Counted from the stretch's first letter, positions 40,073 to 52,001 are shown. The stretch is DNA of 64,000 nt from Rubrivivax gelatinosus (GCF_004340905.1 NZ_SLXD01000012.1:1-64000), one strand, 5' to 3'. Notes: generated by a model from the sequence alone, not told the origin. A program made the numbers and translations.

Positions 40073-41817
40073 GCCTTCAGGCGGCCCTTCACGAAGGCGA
40101 CGGCCTCGGCCAGCGGCACCGTGTGGGCCGCCGTCTCGCGCCGGCCCTGGACCTCGACCGTGCCGGCCTTCAGGCCGCGGTCGGAGACGACGACGCGGTG
40201 CGGCACGCCGATCAGCTCCCAGTCGGCGAACATCGCGCCCGGGCGCTCGCCACGGTCGTCGAGCACGACGTCGATGCCCAGTGCCACGAGTTCGTCGTGC
40301 AGCTGGTCGGCAGCGGCCTTCACCTCGGCGCTGCGGTCGTAGCCGATGGGGCAGACGGCGACCGTGAACGGCGCGATCGCATCCGGCCAGATGATCCCGC
40401 GCTCGTCGTGGTTCTGCTCGATCGCCGCGCCCAGGATGCGCGTCACGCCGATGCCGTAGCAGCCCATCTCGAAGGGCTGCGGCTTGCCGTTTTCGTCGAG
40501 GTAGGTCGCGCCCATCGGCTCGCTGTACTTCTTCGTGCCGAGGTAGAAGACGTGGCCGACCTCGATGCCGCGCTGGATCGCGAGCACGCCCTGGCCGTCG
40601 GGCGAGGGGTCGCCGGCGACGACGTTGCGGATGTCGGCGACGACGTCCGGCTCAGGCAGGTCGCGGCCCCAGTTGACGCCGGTGATGTGGAAGTCGGGCT
40701 CGTTGGCGCCGCAGACGAAGTCGCTCATCGCCGCGACGGTGCGGTCGGCCACCACCTTGACCGGCTTCTTCAGGCCGATCGGGCCGAGGTAGCCCGGCTT
40801 GCAGCCGAAGTGGTCTTCGATCTCGGCGACGGTCGCGAAGCGGAAGCCGCTCTTCAGGCCCGGCAGCTTGCCGGCCTTCACTTCGTTGAGCGCATGGTCG
40901 CCACGCACCAGCAGCAGCCAGACCGTCGTCTTGACGATGTCGCCGGCCTCGTCCTTCTCGTCGGTGGCCAGCACCAGCGACTTGACGGTGCTCGCGAGCG
41001 GGAGGCCGAGCAGCGCCGCGACGTCTTCGCAGGTGCTCTTGCCCGGCGTCGGCGTCTTGGCCATGGCCTGCGCCGGCGCGGCACGTTCGGCGATCAGCGA
41101 CAGCGCTTCGGCGAGCTCGATGTTGGCGGCGTAGTCGCTCGTCGGGCAGTAGACGATCGCATCCTCGCCGGTGTCGGCGATGACCTGGAACTCGTGCGAG
41201 GCGTCGCCACCGATGGCGCCGGTGTCGGCCGCCACCGCGCGGTAGGTCAGGCCGAAGCGGTCGAAGATCGCGCAGTAGGCGCGGTACATCGTGTCGTAGC
41301 TCTTCAGCGCCGAGGCCTTGTCGCGATCGAAGGAATAGGCGTCCTTCATCGTGAACTCGCGGCCACGCATGACGCCGAAGCGCGGGCGGCGCTCGTCGCG
41401 GAACTTGGTCTGCACGTGATAGAAGGTGCGCGGCAGCTGCTTGTAGCTGCGCAGCTCCTGGCGCGCGATGTCGGTGATGACCTCTTCGCTCGTCGGCTGG
41501 ATGACGAAGTCGCGGTCGTGGCGGTCCTTCACGCGCAGCAGCTCGGCGCCGTAGGCCTGGAAGCGGCCGGTCTCCATCCAGAGTTCGGCCGGCTGCACCA
41601 CCGGCATCAGCAGCTCGACGGCGCCGGCACGGTTCATCTCCTCGCGGATGATGGCCTCGACCTTGCGGATGACCCGCAGGCCCATCGGCATGTAGTTGTA
41701 GATGCCGGCGCCGAGGCGCTTGATCATCCCGGCACGCATCATCAGCTTGTGGCTGACGATTTCCGCGTCGGCGGGAGCTTCCTTGAGGGTGGAGATGAAG
41801 GTCTGGGAGGCTTTCAT
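40069..41817 (-). CDS. proS: Prolyl-tRNA synthetase
   Basis: A 582-aa class II synthetase charging tRNA-Pro, of the bacterial type with a YbaK-like editing domain inserted (about residues 225-385). Motif 2 segment [26 protein letters not shown] and motif 3 [23 protein letters not shown] are visible. Start ATG 41817 ([14 protein letters not shown]) fits the family; upstream open frame is shadow. It diverges from rppH across a 115-bp gap. Confidence 0.97.
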   Translation of the reverse strand: MKASQTFISTLKEAPADAEIVSHKLMMRAGMIKRLGAGIYNYMPMGLRVIRKVEAIIREEMNRAGAVELLMPVVQPAELWMETGRFQAYGAELLRVKDRHDRDFVIQPTSEEVITDIARQELRSYKQLPRTFYHVQTKFRDERRPRFGVMRGREFTMKDAYSFDRDKASALKSYDTMYRAYCAIFDRFGLTYRAVAADTGAIGGDASHEFQVIADTGEDAIVYCPTSDYAANIELAEALSLIAERAAPAQAMAKTPTPGKSTCEDVAALLGLPLASTVKSLVLATDEKDEAGDIVKTTVWLLLVRGDHALNEVKAGKLPGLKSGFRFATVAEIEDHFGCKPGYLGPIGLKKPVKVVADRTVAAMSDFVCGANEPDFHITGVNWGRDLPEPDVVADIRNVVAGDPSPDGQGVLAIQRGIEVGHVFYLGTKKYSEPMGATYLDENGKPQPFEMGCYGIGVTRILGAAIEQNHDERGIIWPDAIAPFTVAVCPIGYDRSAEVKAAADQLHDELVALGIDVVLDDRGERPGAMFADWELIGVPHRVVVSDRGLKAGTVEVQGRRETAAHTVPLAEAVAFVKGRLKA

Positions 41818-41875
41818 GGGCGCGGTGCGGGCCGTGCGGGACGGCTGCAGCCCGCGTGCGGGAAACCGAGAGCCT

Positions 41876-41903
41876 TTGTGCCGCACCTGCCCGGTGCAAT
41901 AAT
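41876..41903 (+). promoter_or_regulatory. Possible rppH promoter
   Basis: TTGTGC (41876-41881) and AATAAT (41898-41903) are spaced 16 bp, 29 bases before the rppH ATG. Hexamer-based inference in an otherwise GC-rich gap. Confidence 0.45.
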
Positions 41904-41932
41904 GATCTGAGTCACAGATTCGGGGTCCGATT

Positions 41933-42508
41933 ATGCTCGACCGGGAGGGCTTCCGGCCCAACGTCGGCATCGTGCTGCTGAATGCGAAAAACCAGGTGTT
42001 CTGGGGCAAGCGCCTGCGAACCCACTCCTGGCAGTTTCCGCAGGGCGGCATCAAGCACGGGGAGTCGCCCGAGCAGGCGATGTTCCGTGAGTTGCACGAA
42101 GAGGTGGGCCTCAAGCCCGAGCACGTGCAGATCATGGGCCGCACGCGCGACTGGCTGCGCTACGAGGTGCCCGAGCACTACATCCGGCGCGACGCGCGCG
42201 GCCACTACCGAGGCCAGAAGCAGATCTGGTTCCTGCTGCGCCTGGTCGGGCGCGACAGCGACATGAACCTGCGCGCCACCGATCACCCCGAGTTCGACGC
42301 CTGGCGCTGGAACGAGTACTGGGTGCCGCTGGACGTCGTCATCGAGTTCAAGCGCGGTGTCTACGAGATGGCGCTGACAGAACTCGCGCGTTACCTGCCC
42401 AGGCCGAACGCCCACAACCGGTTCCTGAGAGCAGGCCTGCGCACCCACCGTGACGACGACGAAGCGCCGCGTGCGGCGCCCGCTCCGGTACCGGCCGCGC
42501 CCCGCTGA
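41933..42508 (+). CDS. rppH: RNA pyrophosphohydrolase (Nudix)
   Basis: RppH removes pyrophosphate from mRNA 5' ends and so triggers RNase E decay. The 191-aa protein starts [21 protein letters not shown]. The Nudix box [23 protein letters not shown] (residues about 38-60) is intact. The C-terminal tail after PRPNAHNRF is Pro/Arg-rich and variable. It converges with proB, four bases apart. Confidence 0.95.
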   Translation: MLDREGFRPNVGIVLLNAKNQVFWGKRLRTHSWQFPQGGIKHGESPEQAMFRELHEEVGLKPEHVQIMGRTRDWLRYEVPEHYIRRDARGHYRGQKQIWFLLRLVGRDSDMNLRATDHPEFDAWRWNEYWVPLDVVIEFKRGVYEMALTELARYLPRPNAHNRFLRAGLRTHRDDDEAPRAAPAPVPAAPR

Positions 42509-42512
42509 AGGC

Positions 42513-44758
<2,246 letters not shown>

Positions 44759-45016
44759 TTAGACCGGCGTGACGTTCACCGTCTGGCGATTCTTCTCGCC
44801 CTTGATCGCGAACGAAACGTTGCCGTCGACGAGCGCGAACAGCGTGTGGTCACGGCCCATGCCGACGTTGACGCCGGCGTGGAAACGCGTGCCGCGCTGG
44901 CGCACGATGATCGAGCCGGCCGAGATGACCTGGCCGCCGAACACCTTCACGCCGAGCATCTTCGGCTTGGAGTCGCGACCGTTGCGGGTTGAGCCGCCGC
45001 CCTTTTTCTGTGCCAT
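44759..45016 (-). CDS. rpmA: 50S ribosomal protein L27
   Basis: An 85-aa protein with the full L27 pattern: [24 protein letters not shown], then [24 protein letters not shown]. Its N-terminal tail reaches the peptidyl-transferase centre. Fourteen bases separate it from rplU. Confidence 0.98.
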   Translation of the reverse strand: MAQKKGGGSTRNGRDSKPKMLGVKVFGGQVISAGSIIVRQRGTRFHAGVNVGMGRDHTLFALVDGNVSFAIKGEKNRQTVNVTPV

Positions 45017-45030
45017 GGTTTACTGCTCCT

Positions 45031-45342
45031 TCAGACGTTCACGGAGCCGATTTCCAGCTCGGTGTAGTTCTGGCGGTGGCCGCCGTGCTTCTGGTAGTGC
45101 TTGCGGCGACGCATCTTGAAGATGCGGACCTTGTCGTGCCGGCCGTGCGCCACGACGGTGGCCTTGACGCTTGCACCCGCGACCCAGGGAGCCCCGATCT
45201 GCAGGTCGGCGCCGTTCCCGACGGCCAGCACCTGCTCGATCACGATTTCCTGGCCCACGTCCGCAGCAATCTGTTCTACCTTGATCTTTTCGCCCGCAGC
45301 AACCTTGTATTGCTTGCCGCCGGTTTTTATGACCGCGTACAT
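45031..45342 (-). CDS. rplU: 50S ribosomal protein L21
   Basis: A 103-aa protein starting [25 protein letters not shown] and ending in the basic [17 protein letters not shown] segment typical of L21. ATG 45342 has an AAGGAAGG site upstream; the longer open frame has no support. Confidence 0.98.
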   Translation of the reverse strand: MYAVIKTGGKQYKVAAGEKIKVEQIAADVGQEIVIEQVLAVGNGADLQIGAPWVAGASVKATVVAHGRHDKVRIFKMRRRKHYQKHGGHRQNYTELEIGSVNV

Positions 45343-45416
45343 GTGTGCCTTCCTTACGTTGAGATCTCCGCGTGCATGACGCCCTGTGACAGACCACAAA
45401 CCACGCAGAGCCTTTC

Positions 45417-45422
45417 AGTATA
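45417..45422 (-). promoter_or_regulatory. -10 element of the rplU operon
   Basis: TATACT on the minus strand (complement of 45417-45422), about 75 bases before the L21 start, is near consensus. The expected -35 region shows no good match, so an upstream element or activator may help. Confidence 0.45.
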
Positions 45423-45524
45423 GCATGTCCGCCCGCCCCGAGCCGATCCCGCGCGTGCATGTCCGCACGCAGCCGGCCAGGGCGGCAATGAGAGGCCCGC
45501 CGGACGGCGACGGGGGCGCCTTCC

Positions 45525-45530
45525 TATAAT
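45525..45530 (+). promoter_or_regulatory. -10 element of ispB
   Basis: A perfect TATAAT stands 25 bases before the GTG of ispB in very GC-rich surroundings. The matching -35 is weak (CGGACG with 18-bp spacing). Confidence 0.5.
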
Positions 45531-45555
45531 CCGACCGAATCAACCGGCGCGTCCC

Positions 45556-46539
45556 GTGCTCCAGACCACCGCTTCCCCCCCCAACGTCGACGACCCGATG
45601 GACGCCGCGATGCGCCAGGTGGACGCGGTCATCCGCGCCCGGCTGTCGTCCAAGGTCGCCCTGATCGACCAGATCGCCAGCTACATCATCGGCGCCGGCG
45701 GCAAGCGCATGCGCCCGCGGTTGCTGCTGCTGTTTTCCGAAGCCCTGGGCTTCCGCGGCCCCGAGCGTTACGAGCTGGCGGCTGTTGTCGAGCTGATCCA
45801 CACCTCGACGCTGCTGCACGACGACGTCGTCGACGAGTCCGCGCTGCGCCGCGGCCGCGCGACCGCGAACTCGATGTTCGGCAACGCCGCGGCGGTGCTG
45901 GTCGGCGACTTCCTGTACTCGCGCTCCTTCCAGATGATGGTCTCGGTCAAGAGCATGAGGGTGCTCGAGGTGCTGGCCGAAGCGACCAACGTCATCGCCG
46001 AGGGCGAGGTGCTGCAGCTGATGAACATGCATGACGCCGACCTCGCGGTCGACGAGTACCTGCGTGTCATCCGCTTCAAGACCGCCAAGCTGTTCGAGGC
46101 CAGCGCCCGCCTGGGCGCCGTGCTCGCCGGCGCCACGCCCGAGGTGGAGGAAGCCTGCGCCGACTACGGCCGCTCGCTGGGCACCGCCTTCCAGCTCGTC
46201 GACGACCTGCTCGACTACGAAGGCAACAGCGACGAACTCGGCAAGAACGTCGGCGACGACCTGCGCGAAGGCAAGCCGACGCTGCCGCTGCTGATCGCGA
46301 TGGAACGCGGCACGGCCGACGAGCGCGAGCTGATCCGCCACGCCATCGAGCACGGCGAGCTCGAACGCCTGCCCCAGATCATCGAGATCGTGCGCCGCAC
46401 CGGGGCGCTGGAGGCCACACGCGAGGCCGCCCAGACCCAGGCCGACATGGCCCGCGCAACGCTTGAGCTGCTGCCAGTTTCCAAAGCCCGCGAAGCTCTG
46501 CTAGAATTTTGTTTTCGCGCTGTTCACCGGTCTTCTTGA
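45556..46539 (+). CDS. ispB: Octaprenyl (polyprenyl) diphosphate synthase
   Basis: IspB makes the long isoprenoid tail of ubiquinone. The 327-aa trans-prenyltransferase (GTG 45556) has GGKRMRPRLLLLFSEAL, the first Asp-rich motif LLHDDVVDES (DDxxD), and the second FQLVDDLLDYEG. A tRNA-Pro gene follows 59 bp downstream, as in other Burkholderiales. Confidence 0.95.
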   Translation: MLQTTASPPNVDDPMDAAMRQVDAVIRARLSSKVALIDQIASYIIGAGGKRMRPRLLLLFSEALGFRGPERYELAAVVELIHTSTLLHDDVVDESALRRGRATANSMFGNAAAVLVGDFLYSRSFQMMVSVKSMRVLEVLAEATNVIAEGEVLQLMNMHDADLAVDEYLRVIRFKTAKLFEASARLGAVLAGATPEVEEACADYGRSLGTAFQLVDDLLDYEGNSDELGKNVGDDLREGKPTLPLLIAMERGTADERELIRHAIEHGELERLPQIIEIVRRTGALEATREAAQTQADMARATLELLPVSKAREALLEFCFRAVHRSS

Positions 46540-46598
46540 CCCGAGCAGCCGAAACGACAGGCACAGTGCAAGACCCGCTCTTGTGATCGGTGCCAAAT

Positions 46599-46675
46599 CG
46601 GGGTGTAGCTTAGCCTGGTAGAGCGCTACGTTCGGGACGTAGAGGCCGGAGGTTCGAATCCTCTCACCCCGACCA
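46599..46675 (+). tRNA. tRNA-Pro (anticodon CGG)
   Basis: A 77-nt cloverleaf with encoded CCA. The acceptor stem CGGGGTG (46599-46605) pairs with CACCCCG, the anticodon stem CTACG/CGTAG bears loop TTCGGGA with CGG, and the T arm is GGAGGTTCGAATCCTCT. It lies 59 bp after ispB and is followed by a long hairpin. Confidence 0.95.
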
Positions 46676-46751
46676 GACTTCCTTCTTCGCCAACACTGAC
46701 GGCTGCTACGGCAAGCCGGTTGCGCTCGACATGAGCGCGGCGACGATCTCC

Positions 46752-46790
46752 CAAGATGCCCCAGCGCCGCAAGGCGGCTGGGGCATCTTG
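46752..46790 (+). terminator. Long hairpin terminator after tRNA-Pro
   Basis: A perfect 14-bp stem (46752-46765 with 46777-46790) with an inner GCC/GGC extension is followed by CTTTGGG. It lies 76 bp past the tRNA and probably ends its transcript; the U-tract is short. Confidence 0.65.
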
Positions 46791-47418
46791 CTTTGGGCCC
46801 CTCTGCGCACCAGCACCGCCAGCTGTGCCGATACGGCAGCAGCGGGGCGCCGCCACGCCTGCAGGGTTTGGCAGCCGCAACGCCCGCCTGCCGCCTGCCG
46901 CCTGCCGGCCCTGAAGCCATTACAGGCATTACGTTCGATTCGCTAACAAGGGATAACCCTTCCACCCTCGAGAGGATGTGACGAAATTGTTTCGTCAGCC
47001 GTTCCACCGAAGGAATGAAACCCCGAACTCGAACGACTCAAGTTCGACCCCGATCGTCCGATCAAGCGCCCCGCGGGGCGCATTCCATTCCCGGGTGCGC
47101 CGGGGGATCCCGCCACCGCCTTGTCCAGGATCAGACGCCCGTCGACTGGCGCCTTGCGCCGTGACGTGCTGCGCACCATCTCAGATCGGCTTCCGCAGGG
47201 CCGCGAAATATCGACAGCGCAGCGAACACAATTCGCCGTTCGATGGCTAATGAGGCCGAAGTGGCAATAAGGTCATTTCTGTTTCGACGCCGCGAACAGG
47301 GATCGAAGAACGTGAAATCCTCACACCCGGAATGCACTCAATCCGGCCCCGGTTCCTGCCGATGAATGAGCTTGAATTCCGGCCCGTCTCGGGCCCCAAA
47401 ACTGCAAGGAGCCCCGTC
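46791..47418. other. Gene-poor stretch between tRNA-Pro and the PDC-like gene
   Basis: About 630 bp without a convincing gene. Short open frames here lack ribosome-binding sites and resemble no protein. Positions 46920-47350 are clearly more AT-rich than the window. The stretch holds a perfect inverted repeat at 46979-46997 and should include the promoter of the downstream chemosensory pair, which I could not locate by hexamers. No integrase remnant or copy of the tRNA 3' end was seen. Confidence 0.5.
46979..46997. repeat. Inverted repeat TGACGAAA-TTG-TTTCGTCA
   Basis: A perfect 8-bp inverted repeat with a 3-bp centre in an AT-rich patch of the gene-poor stretch. Its size and symmetry suit a dimeric regulator operator or a small hairpin. 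It lies 420 bp before the next gene, which is far for a simple operator. Confidence 0.5.
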
Positions 47419-47970
47419 ATGCATTGCTTCCGTCCCGCACGCCGCCTCGTGATCGTCTCCGCCCTGCTTGCCCTGGGCACCGGCTTCGTGTCGGCAGCCG
47501 ACCTTCCGGCGGACGTCCAGGCCAAGGTCGACAAGGCCAAGAAGCGCCTGGTCGAGATGGCGGCCGATCCGCTGCTCGTGGCCGCCGTGCGCGAGGCGAA
47601 CGCGCGCGACACCGGCGGCATGAACAACGGCAAGTGGGTCGACCTCACCGAGGACGATCCCGCCGTCAAGGCGATGCTGTCGAACAAGGCCAGCCAGCAG
47701 ATCGCCAAGTGGGAGAAGGCCGAACCGACGATCAACAAGATCCTGCTGCGCGACCAGAAGGGCAACATCGTCGCCGGCAGCACCAAGCCGCTGATCTACA
47801 ACAACGCCTCGCGCCCGGTGTTCGCCAACCCCATCAAGGGCCAGCCCTGGTCGGCCGGCGAAATCAAGCCCGACACGACGACGCAGATCCCGAGCGTGCA
47901 CGTGGCCGCGCCGGTGCTCGATGGCGGCAAGCCGATCGGCGTGATCCAAGCCGGCGTCAGCGCGAACTGA
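47419..47970 (+). CDS. Secreted PDC/Cache-like sensor-domain protein
   Basis: A 183-aa protein with a signal peptide ([18 protein letters not shown]) and essentially one domain. The segment [28 protein letters not shown] followed by QPWSAGEI and [22 protein letters not shown] reads like the second half of a PDC/Cache ligand-binding fold. Such domains normally sit inside chemoreceptors or kinases; here it is free in the periplasm, 64 bp before a chemoreceptor gene, so it may act as a binding partner. A clear AAGGAG site fixes the start. Family call is by pattern, function is inference. Confidence 0.75.
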   Translation: MHCFRPARRLVIVSALLALGTGFVSAADLPADVQAKVDKAKKRLVEMAADPLLVAAVREANARDTGGMNNGKWVDLTEDDPAVKAMLSNKASQQIAKWEKAEPTINKILLRDQKGNIVAGSTKPLIYNNASRPVFANPIKGQPWSAGEIKPDTTTQIPSVHVAAPVLDGGKPIGVIQAGVSAN

Positions 47971-48034
47971 TTCCCCGCTCGGTCTGCCGCAGCGCCGGCA
48001 GGCCGCCTCGAATGGCCCCACGTTGGGAGTACCG

Positions 48035-49582
48035 ATGTTCAAGAACATGAAGGTCGGCGTCCGGCTCGCCCTCGGATTTGCCACCGTGCTGGGCCTGATG
48101 GTCGTCATCAGCACGATCTCGCTGACCCGGCTGTCGGCCATCAAGGCCGATCTGGCCGCCGTCACCGGCGAGGCGCCCGAGCGCCTGGCCGGCAACCTGC
48201 GCGACCTCGCGCGCTTCCAGGGCATGGCGATCCGCGACGTCGTGCTCCAGGACGACATGGCCTTCAAGAAGAAGGAAATCGACCTGATGCGCAAGTCGCG
48301 CGAGGACTACGAGCGCACCGCCAAGGCACTGGCCGAGCTGCTGACCGAAGAGCCGCAGATCAAGGCCGCGTTCGACAAGGCCCAGGTCGCCATGGCGGCC
48401 ACGCGGGCGCCGGCGGAGAAAGCCGTCGAACGTTCGATGTCCGACGACCTCGCGGGCGCCGCGGAAGTCGTGCGCGCCGAGCTGCGCCCGGCCCAGCTGG
48501 CGCTCATCGCGGCGCTGGGCGAGGTGGTCGACGCGATCAAGGAATCCTCGCGCCAGCGCAACCTGGCCGCCGACGAGGCCTACCGCCACGCGGTGGCGCT
48601 GATCGTCGGTCTGGCGGCCACGGCGCTGATCTTCGGCTCGGTGGTGGCCTGGCGCATCCAGCGCGGCATCACGCGGCCGCTGGAGCAGGCCGTCGAGGTC
48701 GCGCAGGCCGTCGCCGAGGGCGATCTGACGCGGCGCATCCAGGTCGACGCCAACGACGAGGTCGGCCGCGTGCTGAATGCGCTGGAGACCGTCAACGCCA
48801 ACCTCAGCCGCACCATGGACCAGGTGCGCCACGCGGCCGAGACGCTGCAGACGGCCTCCGAGGAGATCGCCACCGGCACCGCCGACCTGAGCCAGCGCAC
48901 CGAGCAGCAGGCGTCCAACCTGCAGCAGACGGCCGCGTCCATGGACCAGCTGAACTCGACGGTGCGCAACAACACCGACACCGCCCGCGCTGCAGCCCAG
49001 ATGGCCGGCTCGGCCAGCGCCGCGGCCACGCGCGGCGGCCAGGTGGTCACCGAGGTCGTCAGCACGATGCACGAGATCACCGAGAGCTCGCGCAAGATCG
49101 CCGACATCATCGGCGTCATCGACGGCATCGCGTTCCAGACCAACATCCTGGCGCTCAACGCCGCGGTCGAGGCGGCACGCGCCGGCGAGCAGGGCCGCGG
49201 CTTCGCCGTCGTCGCCGGCGAGGTGCGTTCGCTGGCCCAGCGCAGCGCCGGCGCGGCGCGCGAGATCAAGGCCCTGATCGGCAACTCGGTCGAGAAGGTC
49301 GAGACCGGCTCGCGCCTGGTGGCCGACGCCGGCAGCACGATGACCGAGATCGTCACCCAGGTGCAGCGCGTCTCGCAGCTGATCCAGGAGATCAGCCAGG
49401 CCACCGTCGAGCAGACCAGCGGCATCGGCCAGGTCAACGACGCGGTGACCCAGCTCGATCAGGTGACCCAACAGAACGCCGCACTGGTCGAGCAGACGAC
49501 CGCGGCCACCGAGAGCCTGAAACAACAGGCCCAGACGCTGGTCGACGCGGTGCGCGTCTTCCGCGTCGCCACGACTGCCTGA
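48035..49582 (+). CDS. Methyl-accepting chemotaxis protein
   Basis: A 515-aa chemoreceptor. TM1 (about residues 8-30), a periplasmic four-helix-bundle-like region with no Cache domain, TM2 ([21 protein letters not shown], about 190-212), a HAMP linker ([22 protein letters not shown]), and a signalling domain with the conserved hairpin tip [29 protein letters not shown]. It lacks a C-terminal CheR-binding pentapeptide. The start is ATG 48035 with a GGGAG site. Ligand is unknown. Confidence 0.93.
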   Translation: MFKNMKVGVRLALGFATVLGLMVVISTISLTRLSAIKADLAAVTGEAPERLAGNLRDLARFQGMAIRDVVLQDDMAFKKKEIDLMRKSREDYERTAKALAELLTEEPQIKAAFDKAQVAMAATRAPAEKAVERSMSDDLAGAAEVVRAELRPAQLALIAALGEVVDAIKESSRQRNLAADEAYRHAVALIVGLAATALIFGSVVAWRIQRGITRPLEQAVEVAQAVAEGDLTRRIQVDANDEVGRVLNALETVNANLSRTMDQVRHAAETLQTASEEIATGTADLSQRTEQQASNLQQTAASMDQLNSTVRNNTDTARAAAQMAGSASAAATRGGQVVTEVVSTMHEITESSRKIADIIGVIDGIAFQTNILALNAAVEAARAGEQGRGFAVVAGEVRSLAQRSAGAAREIKALIGNSVEKVETGSRLVADAGSTMTEIVTQVQRVSQLIQEISQATVEQTSGIGQVNDAVTQLDQVTQQNAALVEQTTAATESLKQQAQTLVDAVRVFRVATTA

Positions 49583-49667
49583 CACCAGGGGGCGGTCCTT
49601 CCTTCGGGCGCGGCCACGGCGCGGGCTGCGCCCATTTGCCTTCGCGCCGTCATCGGAGAGCCCCCAC

Positions 49668-50678
49668 GTGAAGATCTTCATGGTCGGAACCCAGCGTTCC
49701 GGATCCAACCTGTTGCGCCTGATGCTCAACCAGGCGCCCAGCCTCGCGGCGCCGCATCCGCCGCACGTGCTCGAACGTTTCGCCCCGCTGCTGTCGCTGT
49801 ACGGCGACCTGCAGAACGACAGCGCCTTCGAGACGCTGGTCGACGACGTCGCCCGCCTCGTCGAGACCAACCCGGTGCCGTGGCCGGTGTCGCTCGATCG
49901 TGCCGACCTGCGGCACCGGTGCCGCGAGCGCAGCCTGGTCGCGGTCTTCGGCGCGGTCATGGACCGCATGGCCGAAGCCGCCGGCAAACCCGACTGGGTG
50001 TGCAAGTCGCTCGCCAACGTGCACTTCCTGCCCGAGATCGAACGCTACTTCGGCGCCGACGCACGCTACCTCTACCTGTACCGCGACGGGCGCGACGTCT
50101 GCCTGTCGTTCATGAAGGCCGTGGTCGGCGAGAAGACCGCCTTCCACGTCGCGCGCCAGTGGCATGCCGAGCAGCAGCTCGCGCTGGACTGCGGCCGGCG
50201 CGTGCCGGCCGAACGTTTCCTCGCGCTGTCCTACGAGTCGCTGACCACCGAGCCCGAGCCGTCGCTGCGCCGCCTGTGTGCCTGGCTGGGCATCGAGTTC
50301 CACGCCTCGATGCTCGACTACCACGGCTCCGAGGAAGCCGACCGCACCGCCGCCTCGGGCCGCATGTGGGAGAACGTGCGCAAGCCGGTGATCGCCGGCA
50401 ACAGCCGCAAGTGGCTCGCCGAGATGCGCACGGACGACATCGTCGACTTCGAGTCGGTGGCCGGCGCCTCGCTGACCGATCTCGGCTACGAGCTGCACTT
50501 CGTCGGCCAGGACCGCGAGGCCCGGCGCTACGATGCGGCGGCGCTGGCCGCGCTCGACGCCGAGAACCGGCGCCGCAAGACCCAGGCCCGCGAGACGCTG
50601 CCGCCGGCCGACGCCGCAGCCCGCAAACCGCAGGAGGACCTGCTGGCCGAGATCCGCAGCCGCGCCGTCACCGCCTGA
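49668..50678 (+). CDS. Sulfotransferase-family protein
   Basis: A 336-aa protein with the PAPS 5'-phosphosulfate loop at the N-terminus (FMVGTQRSGSNLLRLML). The 3'-phosphate region is near YLYLYRDGRDVCLSF, and FLALSYESLTTEPEPSLRRLCAWLG is typical of bacterial sulfotransferases. Substrate is unknown. The last quarter is charged and probably disordered. Its stop overlaps the chrA start (TGATG), an unusual coupling to a transporter. Confidence 0.87.
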   Translation: MKIFMVGTQRSGSNLLRLMLNQAPSLAAPHPPHVLERFAPLLSLYGDLQNDSAFETLVDDVARLVETNPVPWPVSLDRADLRHRCRERSLVAVFGAVMDRMAEAAGKPDWVCKSLANVHFLPEIERYFGADARYLYLYRDGRDVCLSFMKAVVGEKTAFHVARQWHAEQQLALDCGRRVPAERFLALSYESLTTEPEPSLRRLCAWLGIEFHASMLDYHGSEEADRTAASGRMWENVRKPVIAGNSRKWLAEMRTDDIVDFESVAGASLTDLGYELHFVGQDREARRYDAAALAALDAENRRRKTQARETLPPADAAARKPQEDLLAEIRSRAVTA

Positions 50679-51895
50679 TGCCCGACACCCGCCAAGCCTC
50701 CGTCCCGGCCGCACCGCCGGGCTACAGCGCGCCACGCCTGTTCGCCGACTGCGCCGTGCTCGGGCTCACCGCCTGGGGCGGCTTCATGGCGCTGCTGGCG
50801 CAGGCGCAGCAGCGTTTCGTGCAGCGCCGCGGCTGGATCGCAGAGAAGGACTTCCTCGACCTGATCGCGCTGGTCGCGATGCTGCCGGGGCCGCAGGCCG
50901 TCAACGCACTGGCGGTGATGGGCCACCGGCTCGGCGGCTGGCTGGGTTTTGCCGCCGCGCTGGCCGGCATCGTGCTGCCCAGCTTCGTGATCCTCGTCGC
51001 GCTGTGGGCCGGCTACGCCCTGCTGGCCGGGCATCCGGCACTGCTGCGGGCATTCATCGTCGGCGTGCTGCCGCCGCTGGCGATGATCCTCCTGCAGACG
51101 GCCTGGAACCAGTCGAAGAAGGCGACGCCGGCACCACGCGACAAGGCGCTGGCGGCGGCCGCGGCGGTCGCGCTGCTGGCGCTGCCGTTCTGGTCGGCGT
51201 CGATCCTGGTGCTGGCCGCGGGCGGCCTGGCGAGCCGGCTCTTCTGGCCCGCGCCGCCGCCGGCGCCCGCGCCCAGCAGCCCGCCGATGGCGCCGTCGCG
51301 CATCCTGCTGTGCCTGGCGCCGGCGGCGCTGGCGGTGTTCCAGCTGGTGCCGTCGCTGCTGCCGCAGGACACCATCGCCCGCCTGGCGCTGGCCTTCGGC
51401 GGCATCGCGACAACGCTGTTCGGCGGCGCGCTGGTGATGGTGCCGCTGCTCGAGGGCCTGATCGTCGACCGCCTCGGCTGGCTGGACCACGCCGGCTTCA
51501 CCGCCGGCCTGGCCGCCAGCCAGCTGACGCCGGGGCCCATCGTCGGCATCGCCACCTTCACCGGCATGCAGATCGCCGGCCTCGCGGGCGCGCTGGCGGC
51601 GACGATCGGCGTGTACACGCCGACGGCCGTCATCGCCGTCGGCGTCGACGGCGCGGCCGACCGGCTGCGCGGCCAGCGCGGCTTCCAGCACGCGATGATC
51701 GGCGTGCGCTGCGCCGTCGTCGGGCTGATCGCCGGCGCGGCGGCGATGCTGTGGTGGAAACTGCCGCTGGCGGCCCAGCCGCTGGCCTGCGCGCTGCTGA
51801 CGGCAGCCGCCGCGCTGCTCGTGCTGCGCTGGCGTCAGCCGCCCTATGTGTCGATCCCGGTCGGGGTGGCGCTGGCCGCGCTGCTGCCGGGCTGA
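50678..51895 (+). CDS. chrA: Chromate transporter ChrA-like
   Basis: A 405-aa CHR-family inner-membrane protein with two homologous halves of about five to six membrane segments each. The first has LGLTAWGGFMALLAQAQQRFV and MLPGPQAVNALAVMG; the second has AFGGIATTLFGGALVMVPLLEG and QLTPGPIVGIATFTG. Known members export chromate, but close homologues differ in function. A Pro-rich loop separates the halves (APPPAPAPSSPP). No chrB regulator is present. Confidence 0.88.
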   Translation: MPDTRQASVPAAPPGYSAPRLFADCAVLGLTAWGGFMALLAQAQQRFVQRRGWIAEKDFLDLIALVAMLPGPQAVNALAVMGHRLGGWLGFAAALAGIVLPSFVILVALWAGYALLAGHPALLRAFIVGVLPPLAMILLQTAWNQSKKATPAPRDKALAAAAAVALLALPFWSASILVLAAGGLASRLFWPAPPPAPAPSSPPMAPSRILLCLAPAALAVFQLVPSLLPQDTIARLALAFGGIATTLFGGALVMVPLLEGLIVDRLGWLDHAGFTAGLAASQLTPGPIVGIATFTGMQIAGLAGALAATIGVYTPTAVIAVGVDGAADRLRGQRGFQHAMIGVRCAVVGLIAGAAAMLWWKLPLAAQPLACALLTAAAALLVLRWRQPPYVSIPVGVALAALLPG

Positions 51896-51939
51896 TCAAG
51901 GCCGGTCACAAACGGCCCGAGCGCGGCCGTTGTTCGGCG

Positions 51940-51969
51940 TTTACAGGGGGGGGGCGTATCGGCGATGAT
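51940..51969 (+). promoter_or_regulatory. Possible pilB promoter with a G9 tract in its spacer
   Basis: TTTACA (51940-51945) and GATGAT (51964-51969) are 18 bp apart, and the first half of the spacer is nine consecutive G residues (51946-51954). The pilB ATG lies 32 bp downstream. Slippage in the G run would change the spacer length and thus promoter strength. Hexamer assignment is inference; the tract is observed. Confidence 0.4.
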
Positions 51970-52001
51970 CGACCGGTTATGCCCCGTCCGGACTGAACTT
52001 C

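Noticed and set aside
46731..46981. Short ORFs in the gene-poor stretch after tRNA-Pro
   Set aside because: They run through the terminator hairpin, lack ribosome-binding sites and show no protein-like pattern.
47247..47272. Sigma-28 (flagellar) promoter for the chemosensory pair
   Set aside because: TAAT and GCAATAA resemble the elements but are 12 rather than 15 bp apart.
46599..52001. Integrated element with att sites at tRNA-Pro
   Set aside because: No integrase, transposase or second copy of the tRNA 3' end was seen; only composition and synteny hint at insertion.
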